Shown here: one piece after another, positions 57,032-64,000 of the stretch
Layout of the letters: each line of letters opens with the position of its first letter
How positions within the stretch are numbered: position 1 is the first letter of the stretch
Source of the DNA: JAEUHM01 sp964538625
Lineage (GTDB): Bacteria; Verrucomicrobiota; Verrucomicrobiia; Verrucomicrobiales; Verrucomicrobiaceae
Direction: 5' to 3'
Length of the DNA stretch: 64,000 nt
Assembly: GCA_964538625.1 (NCBI GenBank)
Contig: CAZIGH010000016.1
Span: forward strand, 1 to 64,000
The notes under the pieces: model-generated
Database searches by the model: none
Seen by the model: only the letters and a program-made list of their open reading frames with translations
What the model was told of the DNA's origin: nothing
Program-made: the position numbers and the translations under genes

Positions 57032-57937
57032 ATGTCATCCTCCACTTGGTCATGGTCAGGCGTCTTTCCAGCCGTCGTCACTCAAATGCACGAAGATCAG
57101 TCCCTTGATCTGGCGGCAACAGCGCAACATTGGGAGATACTCATGGAGTCTGGTGTGACGGGGCTTATCGTGTGCGGTTCCCTCGGCGAAAACCAAACCC
57201 TGGCCCCGGAGGAAAAGCGTGCCGTCGTCAAACACGCGGTGGAAGTCGTCAATGGCCGGGTGCCCGTCATCAGTGGTGTGGCGGAGACCAGCACGCGGGC
57301 CGCTGTGGACTACATGCGGGACTGTGAGCGCCTGGGTGCCTCTGGCTTCATGGTTATGCCGCCCATGGTTTACAAACCGGATACAGCAGAGACGATGCAC
57401 TGGTTCCGAGTGCTCGCCTCTGCCACGCCCCTATCCTGGATGCTCTACAATAACCCTGTCGGCTACCACACGGATGTGACTCCGGAAATGTTCAAAATGC
57501 TGGCGGACATTCCCAATCTGCACGCCATCAAGGAAAGCAGCGCGAATACGAGACGAATCACGGAGCTGCGAAATCTCACCGGCGAACGCTACCGGATCTT
57601 CACCGGAGTGGACGATTTGTTCCTGGAGTCAGCCATTCTCGGCATCGATGGCTGGGTGTGCGGTAGCGGAATCGCGTTTCCGAAGGAGAACCAGCGTCTC
57701 TGGGATCTGGCCCAAGCGGGACGGTGGGACGAGTGCCGTGCCCTTTACCGCTGGAGCCAGCCACTGATGAAGTTGGATACCCACCTTCACTTTGTTCAAT
57801 ACATCAAGCTGCTGTGCCAAGAGGCCGGGATAGGAAAGGAGTGGGTTCGTGAGCCTCGACTTCCTCTCGCCGGCGAAGAACGCGTGCAGGTGCTGCGCAT
57901 CATTCACGATGCTCTTTCAGTGCGTCCACAGATCTGA
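57032..57937 (+). CDS. DapA-family Schiff-base lyase/dehydratase
   Basis: A 301-residue TIM-barrel enzyme of the dihydrodipicolinate synthase/N-acetylneuraminate lyase superfamily. The Schiff-base Lys is in HAIKESSANTRR (about residue 166), the Tyr in MLYNNPVGYHTD (about 138) and the GSLGE motif near residue 46 binds the carboxylate. Candidate activities are Delta1-pyrroline-4-hydroxy-2-carboxylate deaminase, keto-deoxy-sugar-acid dehydratases or a sialic-acid-type lyase. The first two would make alpha-ketoglutarate semialdehyde, for which a dehydrogenase exists at 11.8-13.4 kb. An AGE-family epimerase in the same operon keeps the aldolase option open. A longer in-frame ATG is at 56969. Confidence 0.8.
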   Translation: MSSSTWSWSGVFPAVVTQMHEDQSLDLAATAQHWEILMESGVTGLIVCGSLGENQTLAPEEKRAVVKHAVEVVNGRVPVISGVAETSTRAAVDYMRDCERLGASGFMVMPPMVYKPDTAETMHWFRVLASATPLSWMLYNNPVGYHTDVTPEMFKMLADIPNLHAIKESSANTRRITELRNLTGERYRIFTGVDDLFLESAILGIDGWVCGSGIAFPKENQRLWDLAQAGRWDECRALYRWSQPLMKLDTHLHFVQYIKLLCQEAGIGKEWVREPRLPLAGEERVQVLRIIHDALSVRPQI

Positions 57938-58000
57938 TTTTTGTCGCTTCTTGGGCCATCCATTGTTTGAAAAGACCGTCGTCTCCTTCCATAGAATGGA

Positions 58001-59722
58001 ATGGAGAACCTGGACCTCATCTTCACTCTCACCGGCGGTCTGACAGCTGCGCTTGCGGCAGGTTATGTGACCCACCGCGTCGGCCTGTCTCCCATCGTGG
58101 GTTACTTGCTCGCTGGCATCGCCGTAGGTCCCTGGACGCCGGGTTTTGTGGCGAATCACCAACTCGCCGAGCAACTGGCGGAGGTAGGCGTCATTCTGCT
58201 GATGTTCGGTGTGGGGCTGCACTTCCACCTCAAAGAACTCATGGCGGTGCGCCGTGTCGCCATTCCTGGAGCGATAGGTCAGAGTTTGTTCGCTACTCTT
58301 CTGGCGGTCATCGTGACGCATTTTTTTGGGTGGGACATGAAGGCGGGGATTGTCTTCGGCCTGGCCATAGCGGTGGCCAGTACCGTGGTATTGGTCCGCG
58401 TATTGGCGGACAACCGTGATCTGCATACGCCCTCGGGTCATATTGCCGTCGGCTGGCTGGTAGTGGAAGACCTGTTCACTGTGGTGGCGCTGGTCCTGCT
58501 GCCAGCATTGTTTGGTCCTGCGGCGGGGGGCATCGCCGAACTGCCCGCTACTCTCGGCATGACTGCGCTGAAACTGGTGGGTCTTGTGGTCTTGGTGTTC
58601 GTCATTGGTGGGAAAATCATTCCCAGTCTTTTGGAGAAGGTTGCCCTGACCCGATCTCGGGAACTCTTCACCCTTACGGTGCTAGTGCTTGCACTGGGTA
58701 TCTCGGTAGGCTCGGCCAAGGTGTTCGGCGTCTCCATGGCGCTCGGGGCTTTTTTGGCAGGCATGATTGTGGGCCGCTCTGAGTTCAGCCAGCGCGCGGC
58801 GGCGGAGGCTTTGCCGATGCGGGACGCTTTTGCCGTGTTGTTTTTTGTCTCGGTGGGCATGCTGCTCAGGCCTGCCGCACTCGTGGAGCAGCCGGCACTC
58901 ATTGCGACCACACTTGGCATCATCCTCATCGGGAAGCCTCTCGCCGCTTTTGTCATCGTGCTATTGCTCAAGCGTCCGCTGAGGGCAGCCCTGTCCGTAT
59001 CTGCTGCTTTGGCGCAGATTGGCGAGTTTTCGTTCATCCTGGCAGGGCTGGCCCGGGACCTAGGCGTGCTGAACGAAACGGCCACGGATGTGCTTGTTAT
59101 TTCCGCCATCATCTCCATCACTCTCAATCCAATGCTTTATCGCCTAGTGGACCCCACCGAGCGGTTCCTCATGCGTCATCGAACCCTTGGAAAATGGTTC
59201 CGCCCAGCCATCGGCGAAACCGAGGGGCCTGAAGAGCAAGCCGATTCTTCTCATCGCGCCATCGTCATTGGTTACGGACCGGTGGGCCGCACGGTGACGC
59301 GGCTACTGAAGGAGAACGACATCGAACCCTACATCATCGAGATGAACGTGGATACCGTGCGCAAGCTCCGCAGTGAAGGCATCCACGCTGTGTATGGAGA
59401 TGCTTGTCAGCGGGACATCCTCATTGATGCGGGTGTGGAAAAGGCAGACAGCCTGATCCTGAGTGCCTCTACCGTGCAGGGCAGCAGCGAGGTCGTTCGC
59501 ATAGCCCGTGAACTGAATCCTGACATCCACGTGCTCGCTCGTTCCACCTACGTGCGCGAGCTGCCTTCTCTGCGGGAGGCTGGTGCGGTGAGTGTGTTCT
59601 CCGGAGAAGGTGAAGTGGCGCTGGCCTTGACTGAAACACTCCTCAGGGACCTCGGAGCCACACCGGAGCAGATCGACCGTGAACGCGAGCGAGTGCGCGA
59701 CGAGCTATGCAGCCTGCCTTGA
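58001..59722 (+). CDS. CPA2-family cation:proton antiporter with RCK domain
   Basis: A 573-residue membrane protein of the KefB/YbaL group. The N-terminal two thirds have about 12 hydrophobic segments, including GLSPIVGYLLAGIAVGPW and FGVGLHFHLKELM near the first 90 residues. A C-terminal RCK/TrkA-N domain (about 425-545) binds nucleotide through IVIGYGPVGRTVTRLL. It exchanges potassium or sodium for protons across the inner membrane; the direction and ion are not readable. The gene lies 63 bp after the DapA-family gene and its end overlaps the epimerase gene by 16 bp, an unusual partner for sugar enzymes. Confidence 0.9.
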   Translation: MENLDLIFTLTGGLTAALAAGYVTHRVGLSPIVGYLLAGIAVGPWTPGFVANHQLAEQLAEVGVILLMFGVGLHFHLKELMAVRRVAIPGAIGQSLFATLLAVIVTHFFGWDMKAGIVFGLAIAVASTVVLVRVLADNRDLHTPSGHIAVGWLVVEDLFTVVALVLLPALFGPAAGGIAELPATLGMTALKLVGLVVLVFVIGGKIIPSLLEKVALTRSRELFTLTVLVLALGISVGSAKVFGVSMALGAFLAGMIVGRSEFSQRAAAEALPMRDAFAVLFFVSVGMLLRPAALVEQPALIATTLGIILIGKPLAAFVIVLLLKRPLRAALSVSAALAQIGEFSFILAGLARDLGVLNETATDVLVISAIISITLNPMLYRLVDPTERFLMRHRTLGKWFRPAIGETEGPEEQADSSHRAIVIGYGPVGRTVTRLLKENDIEPYIIEMNVDTVRKLRSEGIHAVYGDACQRDILIDAGVEKADSLILSASTVQGSSEVVRIARELNPDIHVLARSTYVRELPSLREAGAVSVFSGEGEVALALTETLLRDLGATPEQIDRERERVRDELCSLP

Positions 59723-60918
59723 TAGTGGACCTCACAGACCCGATTTCCCGGCGGGAGTTGTCTCGTCTGTACCGTGCCACGTTGCTTGACGACGTCATTC
59801 CCTTCTGGCTGCGTCACGGCATAGACCTTGAACACGGCGGCTTGTTCACGGCCCTGGATCGTGATGGCTCGCTGCTGGACACGGACAAAAGTGTCTGGTT
59901 TCAAGGCAGGGCAGGCTGGATGATGTCCATGCTCTTTCTCACGCTCGGTTCGCGCCCAGAACATCTCGAGGCAGCAAGGTCGTGTGTGGACTTCTCGCTG
60001 AAGCATTGCCACTCTCCAGAAGGAAAAATGTGGTTCACCGTCACGCGAGATGGCAGGCCGCTGCGGATGCGGCGCTATGCGTTCAGCGAGAGCTTTGCCG
60101 CCATCAGCTACGCGGCGTTTGCCCAAGCGTCTGGAGAAGAGCGCATGGCAGAAGCGGCCGTCGCTGCCTGGGACACTTACCTGCGCTACAACTTTGAGCC
60201 TGGCGCAATGACGCCGAAGTATGAACCTACACGGCCCATGAAAGGTATAGGTGCCCTCATGATAGGCATCGTAACGGCGCAAGAACTGCGGTCACACCTG
60301 GGTGAGAGGAGAGTGAAAGGCCGCACCTTCACCGAGTGGATTGACTCGTTTATCCATGAGATAGAGCAGCACTTCTTTAAGCCAGACCTTGGCGCACTGA
60401 TGGAGATGGTGGCACCCGATGGCAGCATTCTTGACCATCTTGAAGGCCGAACTCTGAACCCGGGCCACGCCATCGAAGCAGCCTGGTTCATCATGAATGA
60501 GGGCAGGCACCGCCACGACCGCGCGCTGGTCACACTAGGCTGCCGCATCCTTGACTGCATGTGGGAGCGCGGATGGGACACGGAGCAGGGCGGTCTGCTC
60601 TACTTCACTGACCTTCATCACAAGCCTGTGCAGGAGTACTGGCATGAGATGAAGTTCTGGTGGCCGCACTGCGAGGCCATCATTGCCACCCTGCTGGCTT
60701 GGAAGCTGACAGGCGAGCCGCGTTACGCCGCTATGCACCAACAGGTGCATGAGTGGAGTTTTGCCCACTTTCCAGACCCGCAGCACGGTGAATGGTACGG
60801 CTACCTCCGCAGGGATGGAACCGTAAGCCAGCCTGCGAAAGGGAACATGTTCAAAGGTCCTTTTCATCTTCCGCGAATGCTGTGGTTCTGCCATCACGAA
60901 CTCTCATCATGCTCATGA
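59707..60918 (+). CDS. AGE-family (N-acylglucosamine 2-epimerase) isomerase
   Basis: A 403-residue alpha6/alpha6-barrel enzyme. Family blocks include DLEHGGLFTALDRDG, KSVWFQGRAGWMMSMLF, RRYAFSESFAAISYAAF, NPGHAIEAAWFIM (catalytic His) and KFWWPHCEAIIATLLAW (second His). It interconverts an N-acylglucosamine with the mannosamine form, or isomerises free sugars such as mannose. Its start overlaps the antiporter gene by 16 bp, and its stop overlaps the next gene (ATGA, 60915-60918). With the DapA-family lyase this could be part of amino-sugar or sialic-acid use, or of plant sugar metabolism. Confidence 0.9.
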   Translation: MQPALIVDLTDPISRRELSRLYRATLLDDVIPFWLRHGIDLEHGGLFTALDRDGSLLDTDKSVWFQGRAGWMMSMLFLTLGSRPEHLEAARSCVDFSLKHCHSPEGKMWFTVTRDGRPLRMRRYAFSESFAAISYAAFAQASGEERMAEAAVAAWDTYLRYNFEPGAMTPKYEPTRPMKGIGALMIGIVTAQELRSHLGERRVKGRTFTEWIDSFIHEIEQHFFKPDLGALMEMVAPDGSILDHLEGRTLNPGHAIEAAWFIMNEGRHRHDRALVTLGCRILDCMWERGWDTEQGGLLYFTDLHHKPVQEYWHEMKFWWPHCEAIIATLLAWKLTGEPRYAAMHQQVHEWSFAHFPDPQHGEWYGYLRRDGTVSQPAKGNMFKGPFHLPRMLWFCHHELSSCS

Positions 60919-63014
60919 AACCGTTGCCCCTGTTCCTGCTTTGTATCTCTGCGACAGCTGCCGAACTCAAGCCTGTCCAAGAGGGCATTCTGATCACCGC
61001 GGGTAGCCTAGGATCCTTCACACTCACCTACCCGGAGTTCGATCCACCACAAAGGATAGCGGAAGTCAAAATCTCAGGTGGCACCGCAGGCGTGAAGTAT
61101 GCAGACGGAGCCTCGTGTAAGGTCAACGTGGAGAACGGTGAGATTGAACTCTTCTTTTCCGGCGTGCCGGACGACGTGAAGTCCTGGAAAGTGACCAGTT
61201 TGCTGGACATCTCGTTCGGCAAGGGCGGCACGTGGGAGATCGGAGACAAAGCGGGAGGTTTCCCGGCAGAAAAGGCCACGCCACCGCAGATTGCCAGCCT
61301 GAATGCCAACCGTTTCTGTTTCAAGAACGCGCAGGGGCAGAGTCTAGTCATCACCACGCCAGAGTTCGCGTTCCAGCAGCTCACTGACAACAGGGAGTGG
61401 AACTGGGCGGTGTATCACTGGCAGTGCATTGTGCCGCACTCACCCGACCGCACCAAGGCGACCATGAGAATCAGCTCGGAACTCGCGTCCGTTACCAAGC
61501 TCATAGACAGCTTCGGGCAGAGTATCAAGGACAGCTTTCCAAACAAGTTGGGCAACCTCGAAGAACTCAGAGCTGACCTAGAGACTGACCGGGCCTACTA
61601 CTCCTCGATAGAGCCGCCGACGCTCGATCGCTTCGGCGGTGCACCAGGGAGTGGACAATCACTCGGACTGAAGAAGACGGGCTGGTTTCACGTGGAGCAA
61701 ACGAACGGAAAGTGGTGGCTCGTGAATCCCGACGGCAATGCTTTCTTCCACCTTGGCGTGTGCAGTTTTGCACCGGGGGAAGACTACACCTATGTCAAAG
61801 GCCGAGAAGGCATTTACGAGTGGCTTCCGTCGCTCACCGGAGAGTTCGCCACGGCCTTTCGTGAAAACAACCCGGACCATTTTTCCTTTTACCTCGCCAA
61901 CGTCATCAGGAAGTTCGGCAAGGCATACGATTATGAAACCCACGCGGCACGTATGATTGAGCGCGTGCGAAAGTGGGGTTTCAACAGTATTGGTGCCTTC
62001 AGCCCCATTCCGGCGCAGGCGCATGTTATGGCTTCGTTTCCTTATGTGGCGCATTTGCCGGTGAACCTGTGGGAAGGTGTGTCGCGCATCCCTGGAGCTC
62101 ATGAAGTTTGGGATCCCTTTGATACGGCCACTGTGGCGAAGCTGGCGGAAAACATCGCCCGTGAGGTGCCTAAGCGTGCTGAGGATCCGCTCCTCATAGG
62201 CTGGTTCATCGTCAATGAACCTCGCTACGACGAGCTGACGAGAGTCATTCCCTCCCTGGATGGCAGTCACGCCTGCAAGCGTGAGTTGGTGGCACAACTT
62301 GAAAGGCAGTACGGCAACATAGCTGCTTACAACCGTTTGTGGCAGAGTGACGCGGCCACCTTTGAAGCTCTGCTTGACGCGGGACTGGCGGTGAACACGG
62401 AGACAGCGAAGGCAGACGTGAAGCTTTTCGTCACGCACTTCTTGGAGATCTATTTTTCCCAGATCGAGCGGCTCTACCGCCAGTATGATCCGAATCATCT
62501 CCTCATAGGGGCACGGCTCCAGCCCGTTACCATCGAAGATGAGGCCCTTTGCCGCATCATGGGTCGGCATCTCGACGTGGTAAGCTACAACTACTACACT
62601 TACGCTGTCGATACTGCGGCATTGAAGCGCTATCACGAATGGAGCGGAGGCAAGCCCATGATGCTCAGTGAGTTCTTCTGGTCCTCACCGAAAGACAGTG
62701 GCCTTCTCGGCGGCCGGGCGGTGAACAGCCAGCAGGAGCGGGGACTCGCCTACCGGAACTACGTGGAGCAGAGTGCCGCGCTGGGCTTCATCATCGGCAT
62801 TGAGTGGTTCACGCTCATCGACCAAGCTGCCACCGGTCGATGGTTTAGCCAGTACAATGGAGAAAGCTACAATACGGGCCTCATCAGTGTGGCCGATCGT
62901 CCGTGGAAGGACATGCTGGCTGAGATGATGAAGACGAACCACGGCATTTACGACGTCCTCTTTGGAAGTCGCGTCCCCTTCAAGTGGGAGGACCCGAGAT
63001 TTCAGGTGAAGTGA
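60915..63014 (+). CDS. exported clan GH-A glycoside hydrolase, GH50-like
   Basis: A 699-residue protein with a signal peptide (MKPLPLFLLCISATAAELKP). The start at ATG 60915 is coupled to the epimerase stop. A beta N-terminal domain (to about residue 235) is followed by a TIM barrel opening with WWLVNPDGNAFFHLGVCS, typical of agarase-like GH50 enzymes. The predicted acid/base Glu is in IGWFIVNEPRYDE and the nucleophile Glu in KPMMLSEFFWSS. GH42 and GH2 are more distant alternatives. The substrate is probably an extracellular or periplasmic polysaccharide or oligosaccharide, possibly a galactan or agaroid. This is inference from the fold alone. Confidence 0.7.
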   Translation: MKPLPLFLLCISATAAELKPVQEGILITAGSLGSFTLTYPEFDPPQRIAEVKISGGTAGVKYADGASCKVNVENGEIELFFSGVPDDVKSWKVTSLLDISFGKGGTWEIGDKAGGFPAEKATPPQIASLNANRFCFKNAQGQSLVITTPEFAFQQLTDNREWNWAVYHWQCIVPHSPDRTKATMRISSELASVTKLIDSFGQSIKDSFPNKLGNLEELRADLETDRAYYSSIEPPTLDRFGGAPGSGQSLGLKKTGWFHVEQTNGKWWLVNPDGNAFFHLGVCSFAPGEDYTYVKGREGIYEWLPSLTGEFATAFRENNPDHFSFYLANVIRKFGKAYDYETHAARMIERVRKWGFNSIGAFSPIPAQAHVMASFPYVAHLPVNLWEGVSRIPGAHEVWDPFDTATVAKLAENIAREVPKRAEDPLLIGWFIVNEPRYDELTRVIPSLDGSHACKRELVAQLERQYGNIAAYNRLWQSDAATFEALLDAGLAVNTETAKADVKLFVTHFLEIYFSQIERLYRQYDPNHLLIGARLQPVTIEDEALCRIMGRHLDVVSYNYYTYAVDTAALKRYHEWSGGKPMMLSEFFWSSPKDSGLLGGRAVNSQQERGLAYRNYVEQSAALGFIIGIEWFTLIDQAATGRWFSQYNGESYNTGLISVADRPWKDMLAEMMKTNHGIYDVLFGSRVPFKWEDPRFQVK

Positions 63015-63085
63015 TGCTGGCACGAAACCAACCGTGAACCGCGTGCAGGAGGCACTGCGGACGGCGGGCGCATCACGACCCGGAA

Positions 63086-64000
63086 TCAGATCCTTGCTAA
63101 AATCTCGTTGAGCGTGGCGCTGGGGCGAAGCGCGGCATCGGCTTTGGCGTCATCCGGCTTGTAATAGCCACCCACATCTGCGGGTTTACCTTGGACGGCG
63201 AGGAGTTCGTCCACGATCTTTTGTTCGTTGGATGAAAGGGCCTCGGCGATGGGTTGGAAGGTGCCGGCCAGTTCAAGGTCAGCCGTTTGGGAGGCCAGTT
63301 CCTGCGCCCAGTAGAGGCAGAGGTAGAAGTGGCTGCCGCGGTTGTCGATGGTGCCGAGTTTGCGGCCGGGGCTGCGATCGTTTTCGAGGAACTTGCCATT
63401 GGCGGCGTCGAGCGTGTCTGCGAGCACTTTGGCTTTGGCACTATTGAAGGTGTCGGCGAGGTGCTCAAAGGAAGCTGCCAGGGCAAAGAACTCGCCTAGG
63501 CTGTCCCAGCGGAGGTAGTTCTCCTCCAGGAACTGCTGAACATGCTTCGGAGCAGAGCCGCCGGCACCGGTTTCGAAGAGGCCGCCTCCGTTCATGAGCG
63601 GGACGATAGAGAGCATTTTGGCGCTGGTGCCAACTTCAAGGATGGGAAAGAGGTCGGTGTTATAATCCCGCAATACGTTGCCGGTGACAGAGATGGTGTC
63701 GAGGCCCTTGACGATGCGCTCTAGGCTGAAGGTGCAGGCTTCGGCGGGGGGTAAGATGCGAATGTCCAGCCCGGTGAGGTCGTGGTCTTTGAGGTATCTT
63801 TCGACCTTGGCGATGATCTGGGCGTCGTGAGCGCGGTTTTTGTCGAGCCAGAAGACAGCGGGCGTCTGTGAGGCACGAGCGCGGTTGACGGCGAGCTTCA
63901 CCCAGTCCTGCACGGGGGCGTCCTTGGTCTGGCAGGCACGCCAGATGTCGCCAGCTTCCACCTCGTGAGAGAAGAGCACTGAGGGTGAGTCGCCCGCAGT
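63086..64000 (-). CDS. icd: NADP-dependent isocitrate dehydrogenase, monomeric type (3' part)
   Basis: The frame runs off the right edge, so only the C-terminal 304 residues of a protein of about 740 are present. Typical monomeric-IDH blocks are SVTGNVLRDYNTDLFPILEVGTSAKMLSIVP (a long conserved run, positions about 63590-63690), GGGLFETGAGGSAPKH, NYLRWDSLGEF, LDNRGSH-like TIDNRGSHFY and YYKPDDAK near the end. The enzyme makes 2-oxoglutarate and NADPH in the TCA cycle. It converges on the GH50-like gene with a 71-bp gap that holds nothing recognisable. Confidence 0.95.
   Translation of the reverse strand, partial: TAGDSPSVLFSHEVEAGDIWRACQTKDAPVQDWVKLAVNRARASQTPAVFWLDKNRAHDAQIIAKVERYLKDHDLTGLDIRILPPAEACTFSLERIVKGLDTISVTGNVLRDYNTDLFPILEVGTSAKMLSIVPLMNGGGLFETGAGGSAPKHVQQFLEENYLRWDSLGEFFALAASFEHLADTFNSAKAKVLADTLDAANGKFLENDRSPGRKLGTIDNRGSHFYLCLYWAQELASQTADLELAGTFQPIAEALSSNEQKIVDELLAVQGKPADVGGYYKPDDAKADAALRPSATLNEILARI

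Overview
The window looks like chromosomal DNA of a GC-rich, Gram-negative heterotroph, most probably a member of the Verrucomicrobiota (Prosthecobacter/Verrucomicrobium-like). This is inference from gene content: many secreted glycosidases and Ig-repeat proteins, an FGE-domain/pseudokinase fusion, a squalene/phytoene synthase next to LPS-type glycosyltransferases, weak Shine-Dalgarno signals and frequent ATGA/GTGA stop-start overlaps. No transposase, integrase, CRISPR array or rRNA was seen. There is one tRNA, tRNA-Pro(CGG).

Layout. 0-3.5 kb: a conserved hypothetical/GYF-domain pair, then altronate dehydratase. 3.5-10.9 kb: a translationally coupled TPR protein, a 1977-residue Ig-repeat metallophosphoesterase and an ECF sigma factor. 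10.9-18.1 kb: sugar-acid catabolism (FAH-family dehydratase plus alpha-ketoglutarate semialdehyde dehydrogenase) divergent from a GH67-like glycosidase and a beta-helix glycosidase. 18.1-24 kb: a minus-strand envelope operon (squalene/phytoene synthase, two glycosyltransferases, MsbA-like ABC exporter, HslV-like Ntn hydrolase). 24-31 kb: RRM protein, pabB, a TPR protein, a pseudo-receiver/pseudokinase/FGE fusion, an RluA-type pseudouridine synthase, rpoZ and smpB. 31-34.6 kb: exported katG divergent from oxyR. 34.6-37.5 kb: acetyltransferase, small membrane protein, UvrD/Rep helicase.

37.8-54.5 kb is the most interesting part. A NikR-like repressor, two DUF1989 proteins and a urea/guanidine carboxylase form one minus-strand operon whose expected last gene, allophanate hydrolase (atzF), lies about 9.3 kb further on. 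Between them sits a block with a P1-family peptidase, a large di-haem peroxidase, a SCO protein, a large Tat-exported multicopper oxidase and an outer-membrane-like protein. The block is bounded by perfect 54-bp direct repeats. The right repeat lies inside the 3' end of the carboxylase gene; the left one is a leftover carboxylase 3' end, with its own in-frame tail and stop codon, just before atzF. This is the pattern expected of an island integrated into the carboxylase 3' end that supplied a replacement tail. Upstream of the nikR-like gene are three GTATGA-type half-sites resembling the classical NikR operator, although the protein has lost two of the four nickel ligands.

54.7-64 kb: tRNA-Pro, an acetyl-xylan-esterase-like hydrolase with a PAS-AraC regulator, divergent from a four-gene operon (DapA-family lyase, CPA2 antiporter, AGE-family epimerase, GH50-like glycosidase), then the 3' part of a monomeric isocitrate dehydrogenase. 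The polysaccharide, uronate and sugar-acid genes at both ends of the window fit a polysaccharide-degrading lifestyle that feeds 2-oxoglutarate into the TCA cycle.
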